Source: Sabellastarte sp. h YS-2021 (Eukaryota; Annelida; Polychaeta; Sabellida; Sabellidae). From it: 64,000 bases of DNA. Position 1 is the stretch's first letter; each line of letters opens with the position of its first letter. Location: NCBI GenBank assembly GCA_964017235.1, contig OZ024927.1, positions 25,501,160 through 25,565,159 of the forward strand, in the 5' to 3' direction. A program made the position numbers and the translations under genes. Below are positions 34,885 through 46,076 of the stretch, in pieces. The notes beneath the pieces were generated by a model. It saw only the letters and a program-made list of their open reading frames with translations, was not told where the DNA came from and searched no databases.

Positions 34885-35905
34885 AACAAATCTCAGATTT
34901 TTTCATGTACCTGTACCAAGACCTAAACAGGCGCTGCTCGACCATTGATGGTTACAGGACTGCAATCGTTGACACTTTGGGCCCAACGGCCCACCATATT
35001 GCATATAATGCAGACCTTCATAGGTTACTCTCCAGTTTTTACAGGGATCGTCCAAAAAGTTCCAGAAATCTACCTAAGTGGAACCTTTCTGTTGTTCTCA
35101 ATGAGCTCACAAAGGCACCCTTTGAGCCCATGAAAGACACAGACCTCAAACTTCTTACCCTCAAAACTGCTTTCTTGCTAGCTTTGGCCTGCGGCAAGTG
35201 CTGCAGCGAAATCCATGCCTGGGTCGCAAACAAAGTATCTAATCTAGGCCAATGGGAAAAGGTCACCTTGTTCCCTTCTTCTGATTTCATAGCCAAAAAC
35301 CAACTAGCAAGAGAAGGTTCTCAAAGTGTGTCTCCGGTGACTATTCCTGCTTTGACTACCATTGTAGATAGACAATTTAAAGAAGACAGGACCCTGTATC
35401 CGGTGCGGGCCCTGAGGTATTATCTGGACCGAACCAAAGACCTGAGAGGGTCTCGTTCCCTCCTTTTCATCTCCTTCAAGAAAGGACAGACATCAGACCC
35501 GCTACTCTCTCTTCCTGATTGAAACAAACCATCCTGCTTTGTTATAAACAAGCAGACCAACAAGGCTTGGACTTGGTCCAAGTTAAAGCGCATGACATCC
35601 AGGCCTTCGCGGCCTCTAAGGCCTTTTACGGTGGGGTATCGGTGGACCAAATCATGCAAGCCTGTCACTGGAAAGCTCACAACACTTTTACAAATTTTTA
35701 CCTAAAAGACCTTACTTGGTCAGACACCGACAACAATATGTATCTGGGACCCGTAGTGGCGGCACAAGTCCTAGATCCTTCCCCTCAGACCAGTTGTCCT
35801 CGGAAAGAAAAAAAGGGGGGGGGGGGGCATATCCGCTACAACCAAGTCTTCAGGAGTCTCTCCCAGGATCTAGGTATTCTTTTACCTTCAAGATGTTACG
35901 GGTAA
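34690..35905 (+). pseudogene. A2 tyrosine recombinase gene, catalytic Arg codons lost
   Basis: The frame opens within the end of the polyprotein gene (QEQGFSVEVAERIAAPQRSS, about 34740) and runs through the core-binding domain without the A1 frameshift. At the Arg I box the codons are TGC TGC (35199-35204; GKCCSE) where A1 and B have CGC CGC or equivalent Arg codons. The His-x-x-Arg box reads HDIQ (CAG at 35600-35602) instead of HDIR. A frameshift near 35500 separates them. The CHWKAHNTF box and Tyr region are kept. C-to-T and G-to-A changes at CpG explain the losses. Confidence 0.9.
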
Positions 35906-36298
35906 GGTCATTTTTGTTTTTTAGTTTATCAAGTAATTTGTATTAAGGACTTATTAAGTTGTCATTAATCTTATATTCAGGTGGCAAAAATTTATGAGAA
36001 TTCCAACCATTGGGCTGGTCTGTCACTCGTGAAGGGCCCTTAGGGACCCTTAGACCTCTAAGTGAGCACTGCTGCACTTCCGTCCTACAATCAAAACATC
36101 TAGACAGTTTTTAGCACTGTCTCTCATTCTACTTAGGTTTTTGGCTCTTCACAGGCCTGGTCTTCAGGATTGGGGCACTGTAAATGGGACTCAGACTGGT
36201 ATTTCTAACACTATTTCTATATATATTAATTAAAATCTTAGAAAAAATGACATATCTTCCAGTCTCAGCTGTAATCCCGCCACCGGGCGGTTGAATTC

Positions 36299-36412
36299 AG
36301 TATTAAGTCCCACATGGTAAGCTATTGTAGCGTAATAAAATTGAAAATTTTAATTACTTAAATGTAGCTTTTATAAGCTACAAGCTTACCATGTGGGACT
36401 TAGAAGAGTCCC
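36299..36412 (+). repeat. A2 internal complementary region
   Basis: Reverse complement of the A2 left end joined to that of its right end, centred on ATAAAA (36335-36340). Same structure as the A1 ICR. Confidence 0.9.
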
Positions 36413-36461
36413 ACCCTGCCTCCCCGCTGTTTACAGCTGAGGGGTAGGTTTTAGAAAATTT

Positions 36462-36604
36462 CAACGAGAAAGTAGGGCGATTGGTCAGAAGTTATCACGT
36501 GACGACAACTAGATTCTACGGCTGACAAGAAATGTCTTTTTTTCTAAGACGTTGGCCGTGATGTGGCCACCCGAGAACAGCATTAAGTCCCACATGGTAA
36601 GCTT
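36462..36604 (-). repeat. A2 right inverted terminal repeat
   Basis: Inverted copy of 32296-32437 with few differences. TCACGTGA palindrome at 36495-36502. Confidence 0.9.
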
Positions 36605-37259
36605 GTAGCTTATAAAAGCTACATTTAAGTAATTAAAATTTTCAAATTTTTGCTCATACATTAAACATTCTTTTTTCAAATCAGGTGTATGCTACAGAAT
36701 ATTAAGGTTTATTTTTTGCATTGTTAAAGCTTTGTTTTTATTTTCCAAGGGGACAAAATGTTACAATTTTCAGCTTTCCAAATATGGGTTTTGTAGTTTC
36801 TGGGGTTTAGGCTTTGAAGCCATTATAGTACACAAAGTACAGTTTGAAAATTAGATGAATGCTTTTGCTAACAAAAGCGAAGCGTCCCTGAGAGTTTAAA
36901 ATGCCTTGTGGTTTTAATAAGCATGCTGTAAAGCTAAGAATGCACAAAGCTGTACCGTACTGTTACATAAACCAACCCCCTTAGTGATATCATGAGAGGG
37001 AAAATCCTACAAAGGTCTTCTTTAATTAACATAAACAAACGTTGTAGACATAGACAAGCTGGAGAAAGTGTTGTACATTGGATGTACAACATTGGATGTA
37101 ACTTAAGTAAATTTTGTGTAAATGCTACAAAGCATTTCAGTAACGAGTATTGATAACTTCATATATAATCATGTGTGCAAGTATGTATTGATATTTAGAT
37201 TGTCCACAGGGTTTTGCAATAGGTTTTAATACATTGTGAAAGCATAAAAGCAACAATAA

Positions 37260-37744
37260 AGGCAAAAGCTATTTCATGACCCCAGTTTGACCCATACATG
37301 GGGGTCAGGAGGTAAAACTAACCGGCTATTTAGACTGTCCACCTATGGTTTCCCAATACCTCTTAATACATTCCGAAGCTATAATAGCAACAACGAAGGA
37401 GATATCAGGTAAAACAGGTAAAACAGTTATTTTTTACCCCAGTTTGACCCATAAGGGGGGGTGGGGTGGTAAAACTGACCGGCTACTTAGACTCTCCACA
37501 TATGCTTTCCCAATACCTCTTAATACATTCTGAAGCTATAAAAGCAACAATAAAGAAGATATAAGGCAAAAACTCAAAATCAGCTATTTTATGACCCCAG
37601 TTTGACCCATAAGGGGGGGTCGGGGGGTAAAACTGACCGGCTATTTAGACTCTCCACATATGCTTTCCCAATACCTCTTAATACATTCTGAAGCTATAAA
37701 AGCAACAATAAAGGAGATATAAGGCAAAAATTCAAAATCAGCTA
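37260..37744 (+). repeat. Tandem repeat, ~130-bp units
   Basis: Units begin GACCCCAGTTTGACCCATAA and contain CTCCACATATGCTTTCCCAA and ACATTCTGAAGCTATAAAAG. B2 interrupts the series at the ATTTTAT that precedes each GACCCC, and the partial next unit resumes at 43971. This supplies an internal reference for the empty site. Confidence 0.88.
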
Positions 37745-37763
37745 TTTTATTGCGTTAATACAT

Positions 37764-37938
37764 CCTATCCAATGGACAATTGCTAAACCGGTCGGCGCAG
37801 ACCGGCCCGCCAAACGCCAGAAAAAGACGTCCTGTGTTTCCACCGGCTGGCCGGTCCCAGTACTGTGCATTCGCAAGGTGGCGCATGGTATTTACTTCCT
37901 GTCTAGACAACATGACGTCATAGCATCTTTTTCGTTTG
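37764..37938 (+). repeat. B2 left inverted terminal repeat
   Basis: About 175 bp repeated inverted at 43750-43923 with very few differences. It contains TGACGTCA (37913-37920), a perfect CRE/ATF-type palindrome, and GTCTAGAC just beside it. Likely promoter-bearing. Confidence 0.9.
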
Positions 37939-38103
37939 GCGCGTGTACTGTGCAGACGTGTTTTCAACATCTCCAGAATTTTAAAGGAAAAGTGTGCTTT
38001 ATGACGGATTTTAAACCTTATATGTGGAGAGTTTCTTTGTAAAGTGTTACCAGCTGGTCAAGCACGGATATACATTTAGAAATCTGCTGGAAACGCTCCC
38101 TAG

Positions 38104-38640
38104 TTGGCTCAATTTATTATTGATGATAGGGCAGTAATCGACGAGATATATGAAGGCAGCCATTTTGCTAGTTTCCTCCCATTCAACCTTTGTGTTGTTA
38201 GGGGCAGATCAACAATATTGAGGAATTATGGATATACTTCTAACAGGTATTTTTATCCGTGTCTTTTGTTTGAATTTTTCATCTATAACCTTCCAGCTAC
38301 AATCACCATAGAAACGTCTCTACACGAGATCTTCAGTCTACGTAGTTTTGAAATCTGTGAATGGAAGGAATTCCCCATCACAGATGCATTCTTCAGAGCG
38401 CACTGGTACCGACTTCTCTGCTGTAAAGCATCAGTCACACCAGCCCAGCTCGAGTATTTGGTGCTTTTTAATCAGAAGCATGAGATTAATTCTTCAGATT
38501 TCTTCAACCGACCTCTCAAGTATTTTCTACATAGAAGGAACTTTTGTCACTCTCAGTCCCACCCTTATGGGCCCGGCACTTGTGTCGGTAGTAAGGGCAG
38601 TGGATGGCCAGGAAACTGGTTTGAGTGTACAGCCGGCTGA
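38104..38640 (+). other. Unrecognised 178-codon open frame in B2 leader
   Basis: An open frame in the place where gag would be. It has no Cys-rich head and no resemblance to the B4 gag. The surrounding DNA (38360-39140) carries scattered repeats of CACTGGTACCGACTTCTCTG-like and AGCTGGTCACGTGA-like words, so the frame may be a chance product of repetitive leader DNA. Not recognised. Confidence 0.25.
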
Positions 38641-39232
38641 GAAGAAGAACCGACTTCAGACCGGCCAGGATTTTCATCTACAGAGTGCACTGGTCCAGGC
38701 TTTTCTGCTTTTAAAGCATAAGCCGACCGGCCAGCTAAAAGAACGCGACCTCTGACGTCATACCCAGTCAGCCAATCGCGTGTCTTCACGAAGCTGGTCA
38801 CGTGTTTTCACCGACCCGTCACGAAGTTTATCACGTGATTCACCGAACAAGAAGGTCGGAAGTACATTCTTTGCACTCACGTCTACTGTGATTCCAGTTT
38901 TTTAGTTCCTGTAATCCACCTCCAACGTACTGGTACAGACTTCTCTGCTACAGACATCAGTCGACCAGTAAGCTTACGTTTACTGTGATATAAGGAAAGA
39001 ACACCTCTAGTGAGGGCGTGTCCCCGAAGTTGGTCACGTGATTTTCCGACCAGTTCACGAAGCTGATCGTCATCTCCAACCAGCCAATCACGTTGTCCCT
39101 CCGACCAGCAAGCTGGTCACGTGACACACCGACCAACATTTGTTTCTAAATATAGCTCACAAGGGCTTCCCCAGCAACTGTCAAAATCTACAAATAAGAC
39201 GTGCGTTCAAGATAGTTGAGAAATTTTGTTTC

Positions 39233-39821
39233 AACAACTGGTTACAGAGTGTATCGACCAGTACCGACTATACAGCCTTGTACACTTGTTTTCAACAACT
39301 GGTTACAGAGTGTACCGGCTATACAGCCTTGTACACTTGCTTCAACAACCGGTTACAGAGGAATTAATGGAGGAAACTGAATTCAACACAAGATAGTTGT
39401 AAACTTCATTCAGCAACTGGTTACAGGGTGTACCTACTGGCTACACAGCCTTGTACACTTACTTCAACAACTGGTTACAGAGTGTACCGACTGACTACCG
39501 GCTAAACAGCCTTGTACAGTTACTTCAATAACTGGTTACAGTATGTACCGACCGGCTACCGGCTTCACAGCCTTATACAGTAGCCTCAACTGGTTACAGT
39601 GTACCGGCTACACAGCCTTGTACACTGGCTTCAACAACTGGTTACAGAGTGTACCGGCTGGTACTGGCTACACAGCCTTGTACACTTCAGCAACTAGCTA
39701 CAGAGTGTACCGACTGGTACTGGCTACACAGCCTTGTACACTTGCTTCATTCTATGGGTTACAAGTCTACTAACAGGGTGTTGGCTACACAGTCCTTACT
39801 GTAGTACTTCAACCCAACTGG

Positions 39822-39825
<4 letters not shown>
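39233..39825 (+). repeat. Minisatellite in B2, about ten units of 45-65 bp
   Basis: Units contain TTCAACAACTGGTTACAGAG, TGTACCGGCTA and CACAGCCTTGTACACTTG with variable spacing. A poly-A run follows at about 39826-39850. It occupies the part of the element where gag is expected. Confidence 0.9.
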
Positions 39826-39852
<27 letters not shown>

Positions 39853-40279
39853 TGGCTAAATATAGACCAGTAGCTGTCGAAATTCGTTGGTGACCCCAAC
39901 CTGCCAGTTTTTGCCGGTTACAAGAATTACTGGTTACAGTAAAGTACCGGGTATGGAGTCCGGGTACCGGACAGAGTTGCCTAAGGTTAATTGGGTTACA
40001 GAGAATTCTTAAACTGGTCAGTGATCTTGATGATAGGACAGTTTCCCAAGCTACTGCCAGGCAACCTTCCCTTATCACACCTCTCAACAACCTGTTATCG
40101 GTGCTGGACTTGACTGCAGAGATAATAATCAATTTTGTCATCAGGTCCGGCCAGGGGACTGACATCTCACATATTACAATTGCTCTGTAAATGCTGCGCC
40201 TTGCAGGCTGCTGGCCCGGGGCAAAGAGTTTATTAATGTGAAAATAAGACTACAATAAAAACAGAGAGACTGTTAACCT

Positions 40280-40930
40280 GGATCATTGTCACCAGACCGG
40301 ACCAGTGTCCGGAGGGACAGGAAATATTGTCAGAATACCAAATGTCCCAAATGTGGCACACAATCTGCCTATAAGGTCCAGACTAAGCCCTCTTTTTGGG
40401 AACTTAGGAAGCCTTGGGGACTGGACTTTACGTAGTACAACTGTTGAAGGAGGGATACCTACGTCCATATACCTATACAAGAACAATCCAGGAAATGCCT
40501 GAGATTTCACATCCAAGGTCGGGCATACCAACTCAAGGCCCGGCCATTCGGGTTGTCCACAGCACCTGTGGAGTTCACCGTGATACCAAGCAGGTGAAAT
40601 TGATGGCCATACACAAGGATTTAAGAGGCCACCAGTACCTAGACGGCTGGTTGGTGAGAGCTAGATCCCACCAGGCTTGTCTCCAAAATACACAGGAACT
40701 AGTAAATAGTGTGTCAGCAACTGGGTTGGCGAATGAACTTAGAGAAATCAGAGCTGAAGCCCAATCAAGACTTTGATTTTGTAGGCTACCAGTTTCGACT
40801 TCAGGTCTGATCGGTTCCGACCGACCCTGGACTGGGTACAGAACCTTCAAGAGACTGTTAAAACTGCTATCCCTACCGGCTTGCCCGGTCCGGGAATTCA
40901 TGTCCTTGATAGGTTACTAACATCTACAGA
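40280..40930 (+). pseudogene. B2 reverse transcriptase remnant (YLDG)
   Basis: Frames around 40330-40770 align with the B4 RT: LRFHIQGRAYQLKARPFGLSTAP, then QYLDGWLVRARSHQACLQ (written in part). The second Asp of the catalytic YLDD box is Gly (GGC 40645-40647). The segment with the first catalytic Asp is missing between EGGIPTSIY-like sequence and the LRFHI block. Several frameshifts. Confidence 0.85.
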
Positions 40931-41079
40931 AAAGCATGTTAATCTAGGCAGACTTCATAGGAGACCCATACAGGGCATCTCAAAAACAGCTGGAGGGTAC
41001 CAGAATCACTGGAAAAGGTGATCCAAGTCCCCAGGTCCCTGCACCCCCATTTACAATGGTGGCTGAAGGAAGACAATGC

Positions 41080-41870
41080 ACTTACAGGCCAACCATTACA
41101 CCCAATAAAACATGCTCTGCAAATATTTACAGACGCATCAATAGAAAGGTGGGGCGCTCACTTAGATGAGCACTTGGCAGGAGCAACTTGGTCCCCTCCG
41201 GGAAGCAAGTTGTATATATAAACTATCTAGAACTTTAAGCAGTTTTTCTGACTTTAAAGAGTTCTAAGACCTTTGCTTAAACAAGATAGTACTTGTAGCA
41301 ACTGACAACACCACAGTAGTGTCATACATAAAGGAAGGAGGAATGAGGTCGGGCCCACTTTGTGCCCTACTATGGAGAATCTTGACCTGGGTACCAGGAA
41401 ACAAGTGACTCTAAGCACGACACATTCCAAGCCGGCCTAATGTGGTAGCAGACAGGCTGTCCAGGCTAGGCCAGACCATCCAAACAGTGGTTTCTCCTTC
41501 CAGAGGTCTTCCACTCTATGCAGTAGGTGGCACCGGCCCAAATAAACTTATTTGCCACGAGGTTCAACAACAAGTCGCCTCTGTTTTTGTGTCACCGGTA
41601 CCGGATCCCCTGGCCACAGCAGTGGATGTACTCAGTCGGCCATGGTAGGATCTAAAAGCATACACCTCACCATCAGCCATATTGGGCAAAGTGGTGAGGT
41701 TGCAAGACTCCCCATGTAAGAGAATCATTCTGATTGCTCCGGGGTGGCCCAACATGCCTTGGTTTTGGGATCTAGTGGCCATGTCCAGCCACATCCCGCT
41801 GAGCCTGCCCAATCTGTCCAGCCTGTTCACAGCCATTCGATCAGATCCCTCACAGAAATCTGACAAATCT
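41080..41870 (+). pseudogene. B2 RNase H and DAM-like remnant
   Basis: FTDASIERWGAHLDEHLAG (41122-41180) and VATDNTTVVSYIKEGG-like sequence (about 41295-41340) keep the RNase H Asp residues. The segment SPVPDPLATAVDVLS, then LIAPGWPNMPWFWDLVAMSS corresponds to the DAM-like region. Stops and frameshifts throughout. Confidence 0.8.
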
Positions 41871-41879
41871 TAATCTCCA

Positions 41880-43235
41880 TGCAGGGCTCCTAGAGCCTCA
41901 GCAATCGAGGAGCAGGACTTGTCTGAGGCAGTGGCAGCAAGAATTGAGGCTCCTCAAAGGGGGGTCAATCAGATCAGTCTATGAGGCAAATGGGTCTTTT
42001 TTACCAAGTGATGTATCATTCATCAGGTGGACTTCGGGCACCACCTGTAAAGTCAGTTGTTTATTTCCTTAGGTACCTGTTTCAGGACAGGAAGTTGCAG
42101 CCCAGTACCATTGATGGTTACAGGTCAGCCATTGCTGATGGTCTAGAAATTTGCCCATCAATTTTAGTAAGGATGAAAATCTCACTCGTCTCCTGGATAG
42201 CTTCCACTGAGACAGACCCAAAGGCCGGAGGGTAACCCCTTCCTGGAACCTCTCCCTGGTTTTTGCACCAGCTGACAAGGTTCATTTTGAACCAATTAAA
42301 GGCCTCCTTGAAGCATTTGACCTTCAAGTCAGTTTTCCTCTTGGCCCTGGGTTCGGGCAAGCGTAGAAGTGAGATACATGCTTGGCAAACAGCCCAACAC
42401 CATTGATGGTTATAGGTCACTCATTGTTTATAAACGGGAAATTCACCCTTTAACATCAGTAAGGACGAAAATCTCGCTCGTCTCCTGGATAGTTTCCTGA
42501 GAGACAGACCCAGAGGCAGGAGTGGCATACCCTCCTGGAACTTCTCACTGGCCGTGCACCAGCTGAGACTCCTTTTGATCCAATCAAGGAGGCCCCCTTG
42601 AAGCATTTGACCTTCAAGACGGTATTCCTCTTGGCCCTTGGGTCGGGCAAGTGCAAAGTGAGATTCATGCCTGGCAAAACTGATGTATTGGACACCAATC
42701 CGATTGGTCAAAGGTGTCCCTGTATCCATCACCCAGCTTTCTATCCTAGAATCAGCTGGCCATAGAGTGTCCAGTGTGGCCCCTGGGGTTATAACAGCCC
42801 TGACCTCGACTCTGGATAGATCCCTCAAGTCTGACAGGTCCCTCTGTCCGGTCAGAGCATTATGCTACTATTTGGACAGGACCTCAGACATCGGGCAGAA
42901 TAAGGAGGTGGCTTTTGTCTCCTTTAAGAAAGGTTTCAACAAAGACATCTCACCTGCCACTATCTCCTCTTGAATCAAGCAGACTGTGATCCTATGTTAT
43001 GAGCTCTCTGACCAGGAGGCCCACATTTAACATCAGGTTAAAGCCCATGATGTCAGGGCCTTTGCTGCTTCTAAGGCCTTCCAGTCGGGAGTCTCCTTAG
43101 ATCCAATCTTGTCAGCCTGCCACTGAAGTCACAATACCTTCACACAGTTCTATATGAAGGGCGGGGCTTGGGCTGATTCAGAGCTTTACCAATTGGGCTC
43201 GGTAGTGGCTGCTCAGCAGATCCACAAGTGGCCCG
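41880..43235 (+). pseudogene. B2 tyrosine recombinase with ~290-bp internal duplication
   Basis: The stretch from the STIDGYRSAI motif to the Arg I box occurs twice in tandem (about 42099-42391 and 42399-42683). The first copy ends GSGKRRSEIHAW and the second is damaged at the Arg. Downstream: FVSFKKGFNKDISPATIS, KAHDVRAFAASKAF (43046-43090), and a stop in the CHW box (TGCCACTGA, 43119-43127). The probable Tyr region (QFYMKG) is kept. Nonfunctional. Confidence 0.85.
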
Positions 43236-43595
43236 TTAGATTGAGGAGATTTGTATATATGTATAAACAGTTTCTTCATGTACATAAGAATTAAGTGTGG
43301 CGTGCTTCCTTTGGGAGGTTTATTTGCATTCTGGGACTGAACTCATCCCTCTCTTCCCCTACCTCAGAGCAGGTCTGCAAAAAAGGGGGGGGGCGACGGC
43401 GGTATAGCCCCGGGTAACCGGCTGCTGGCAACCGACCATGGCCTTGCAGGGTTTCCTGACCTTAAAGTCAACCCAGGCCTGGACCTATAGGTCTCCTGAC
43501 GAAGTCAGCCTAGACCGTAGGTTAAAATTTGCTATTACTTGTGAGTTCACATAAGTCCCTATTAACTTACCCGCCGACCAAGCGGTAGTTATTCA

Positions 43596-43690
43596 GCAAT
43601 TGTCCATTGGATAGGATGTATTAACGCAATAAAATTGCAAATTTAATAAGTAAATTAAATTTTTATAAGTTAATACCCTATCCAATGGAC
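43596..43690 (+). repeat. B2 internal complementary region
   Basis: Reverse complement of the B2 left end joined to that of the right end, with ATAAAA (43629-43634) between the arms. Its complement, TTTTAT, is the hexamer found at both insertion edges. Confidence 0.9.
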
Positions 43691-43749
43691 ACACAAGACC
43701 CTCCCACCGACCCCGCTGTCAGCTTACTAGGGGTCTAATAGTTTTAGAC

Positions 43750-43923
43750 AACGAAAAAGATGCTATGACGTCATGTTGTCTAGACAGGAAGTAAATACCA
43801 TGCGCCACCTTGCGAATGCACAGTACTGGGACCGGCCAGCCGGTGGAAACACAGGACGTCTTTTTCTGGCGTTTGGCGGGCCGGTCTGCGCCGACCGGTT
43901 TAGCAATTGTCCATTGGATAGGG
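43750..43923 (-). repeat. B2 right inverted terminal repeat
   Basis: Inverted copy of 37764-37938, with TGACGTCA at 43766-43773. An open frame from 43773 is just this repeat. Confidence 0.9.
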
Positions 43924-44520
43924 TATTAACTTATAAAAATTTAATTTACTTATTAAATTTGCAATTTTATGACCCCAGTTTGACCCATAAGGGGGGGCCG
44001 TGGGGTAAAACTGACCGGCTATTTAGACTCTCCACATATGGTTTCCTATTACCTCCCAATACATTTTATGGCTCTAAATGCAATACTTAAGAAGATAATA
44101 GGGGGGGTCAACCTAAATTTAAGGCTCTCAGATTGGAAGGTGTGAGGAAATCACCCATAAATGAGACATTTTTCAAGGGATTGCTCCCAAAATCTAATCA
44201 GCTCGCGTTCTCGATAGTATGAACAGGTGTGTCAAAGCATAAGGCTGTGTAACAAGTAGTTTTTCCTGAACTGTGATGACGGGGGGGGGGGGGGTACTTA
44301 AAAAAATTGTTTTTGATCATGTGACCTTCATAAAGGTCAAAGGTGTCAAATTTAAGCATGCAGAAAAATTTTCCCACGCCTAAGGTATATAAGTGCCAAA
44401 TATGGTTTGAAACCTTCTAATAATAAGGGAGATATTCAAGGGAGACCATAATGCGGTGGCGGCGGCGGCGAGGAAACTGAGGCGAAAACAAATAAGCGCC
44501 CTTTCAGGGACGCTTAATTA

Positions 44521-45546
44521 ATAATGTGAAATATTCTGCCATAATTTACTAATGGGTAAATTGCTCACTATTTTACTTATAAAAATGACAGTTTGTCTGA
44601 GTGTGCCACACTTGTTTTTAAGAATTTATTTGCGTACTTCTTGTTTCATTTAATGGTTTAAGTGGTAAATGTTACATTTCTGTGTTTGTATATTTTTGTG
44701 TCACCAGCATTTATGCTGCATGGCATATAGGGATTACTTAGTCATCTCGTTTTGTGGCGTCAGCGTTGTCGTTGGCATCTGTCATTGTCACACTTTGTAT
44801 TCCCGACAGTATCTCAAAAATGGCTTCTCAGATTTTATTCAACCTTGGCATGTGGATGTAACTGCTCCTCAGGTTGTGCTGTATAGTTTGGTGACCTTAA
44901 ACTCCCACTAGTAAGATACTAATATTGAGTTTAAGGTTTTGCATTTCCGGACAAAATGTTGGACAAATATAAGTCCTTCTTTCCTCCATGAAGAGAGGTG
45001 AACAAATATACATCCTTCTTTCCTCAATAAAGAGAGGAGGCAGACAAGACAGGAACCATCTTGCACAATGCATTAACTTGTATTATTAGTAGCTGAGCGT
45101 ATATTACTAGGGGATTATCAGTGCACAATCGAGTATTTGAAAACACAGTATTTTATTGCTTGCCTGTCCATGGTCCAATAATGAGGATTATTGACTGTGC
45201 TCTGATGTCACCAAGTATTTGTTTACAATTATTGTACTCTCTCTTGAAATTTTTAACTTGCAATATCTCACTTGTTACTGCACAGAATTTAATCAAACAA
45301 AAAGGAGAAAAAGCAGTAATGATATCTTTCCAATGATATATAGAATATTTTAGTAGGTTAACTGATTATTGTGAAAAAATGGCACATGTTTATGGAAAAA
45401 AACATACAAAAACCATTTCAAAACAAAATGTCATGATGACGTATTGTTATTAGCCTCTACTTATATGATGTCATAACATTATATTTGACTAGCACAGCAT
45501 TGTTTTCATTCAGCTAGTAATAATAGTAATAATGAAATTTTTATGT
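44521..45546. other. Noncoding: duplication block then inserted DNA
   Basis: 44520-44700 matches copy 1 (about 28460-28640). From about 44701 the match stops and resumes at 52126, so 44701-52125 is an insertion carrying B4. The part before B4 has no recognised gene. It begins TCACCAGCATTTATGCTGCA. Confidence 0.6.
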
Positions 45547-45684
45547 GCAATATGCTGTAGAAATGGACCTTCATCAATGGTTATCAGCTTTTCACATCCA
45601 TTAGTGCCCTCAGCAAGCCTCAGGCACTAATGGATGTGTCAGGCTGATAATCATTGATGAAGGTCTATTTCTTCAGCATATTGC
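45547..45684. repeat. Near-perfect inverted repeat, ~62-bp arms, 14-bp loop
   Basis: Left arm 45547-45608 and right arm 45622-45684 are almost exact complements (shared words GGACCTTCATCAATG, CACATCCATTAGTGCC and complements). It would form a long hairpin in RNA. It could be a small palindromic MITE or a source of small RNAs; neither is shown. Confidence 0.8.
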
Positions 45685-46076
45685 CCTATAAAGTTACATT
45701 ATTGAACTATGGTCATATGACTAGCAGTTTAACAGTAGGTTACCAAAATGATATTTTATTGCGTTAATACATCCTATCCAATGGACAATTGCTAATCCGG
45801 TCGGCGCAGACCGGCCCGCCAAACGTCAGAAAAAGACGTCCTGTGTTTCCACCGGCCGACCAGTCCCAGTACTGTGCACTCGCCAGGTGGCGCATCGTAC
45901 TTCCTTCTTGTCTAGACAGCGTGACGTCATAGCATCTTTTTTGTTTGGCACATTTTCGGTGCACACGGATTTTGTGATCGCCAGTTTTTTGTGGGCTTCT
46001 GCAGGAATACTGAGAATATTGTTACTTATTTTGTGTTTTCACACTTCTGAGAGGATATGGAGTATAATGTCATGCT

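Larger units (their letters stand above)
32279..36645 (+). mobile_element. DIRS-like retrotransposon A2, internally deleted, termini intact
   Basis: 4.37 kb with both terminal repeats and the ICR, but about 2 kb shorter than A1. One deletion removes the gag C-terminal half (relative to A1 about 1590-2318), another the RT catalytic centre and RNase H (relative to A1 about 3195-4190). The recombinase has lost both catalytic Arg codons. The termini are well kept. The paralogous empty site in duplication copy 1 is near 28250. A2 can only have been mobilised in trans, or it decayed after insertion. Confidence 0.92.
37745..43970 (+). mobile_element. DIRS-like retrotransposon B2, termini intact, coding decayed
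   Basis: 6.2 kb with inverted terminal repeats (about 37764-37938 and 43750-43923) and an ICR (43596-43690). RT, RNase H, DAM-like and recombinase regions are present in order; gag was not found and its place holds a minisatellite and unrecognised sequence. TTTTAT occurs at both edges (37745-37750, 43965-43970) and once in the empty repeat unit. TGACGTCA sits in both terminal repeats. Confidence 0.9.
36856..44519. mobile_element. HINE-like composite insertion interrupted by DIRS B2
   Basis: Inserted in duplication copy 2. The left end has a hairpin (GCTTTTGCTAACAAAAGC, 36867-36884) followed by AAGCGTCCC. The right end has AAGCGCCCTTTCAGGGACGCTT (part of a hairpin, 44497-44518), so AAGCGTCCC and GGGACGCTT are subterminal inverted partners. 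The interior holds three to four tandem units of about 130 bp (37260-37744), and B2 lies within the next unit, which resumes at 43971. A GGC trinucleotide run lies at 44456-44470 and a poly-G run at about 44280. One element or two abutting ones cannot be decided. Confidence 0.55.

Noticed and set aside
38104-38640. Host gene or domesticated protein
   Set aside because: It lies inside B2 between terminal repeat and RT, with no recognised motif and repetitive surroundings; kept only as a low-confidence open frame.
39233-39825. CRISPR array
   Set aside because: Units vary in length and are contiguous without regular unique spacers; it is a eukaryotic minisatellite inside a retrotransposon.
37745-43970. 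TTTTAT edges as an ordinary 6-bp target-site duplication
   Set aside because: Possible for B2 and B4 alone, but the hexamer is also in the centre of the ICR, which mirrors the circle junction, and A2 shows no duplication. A shared crossover core explains more.
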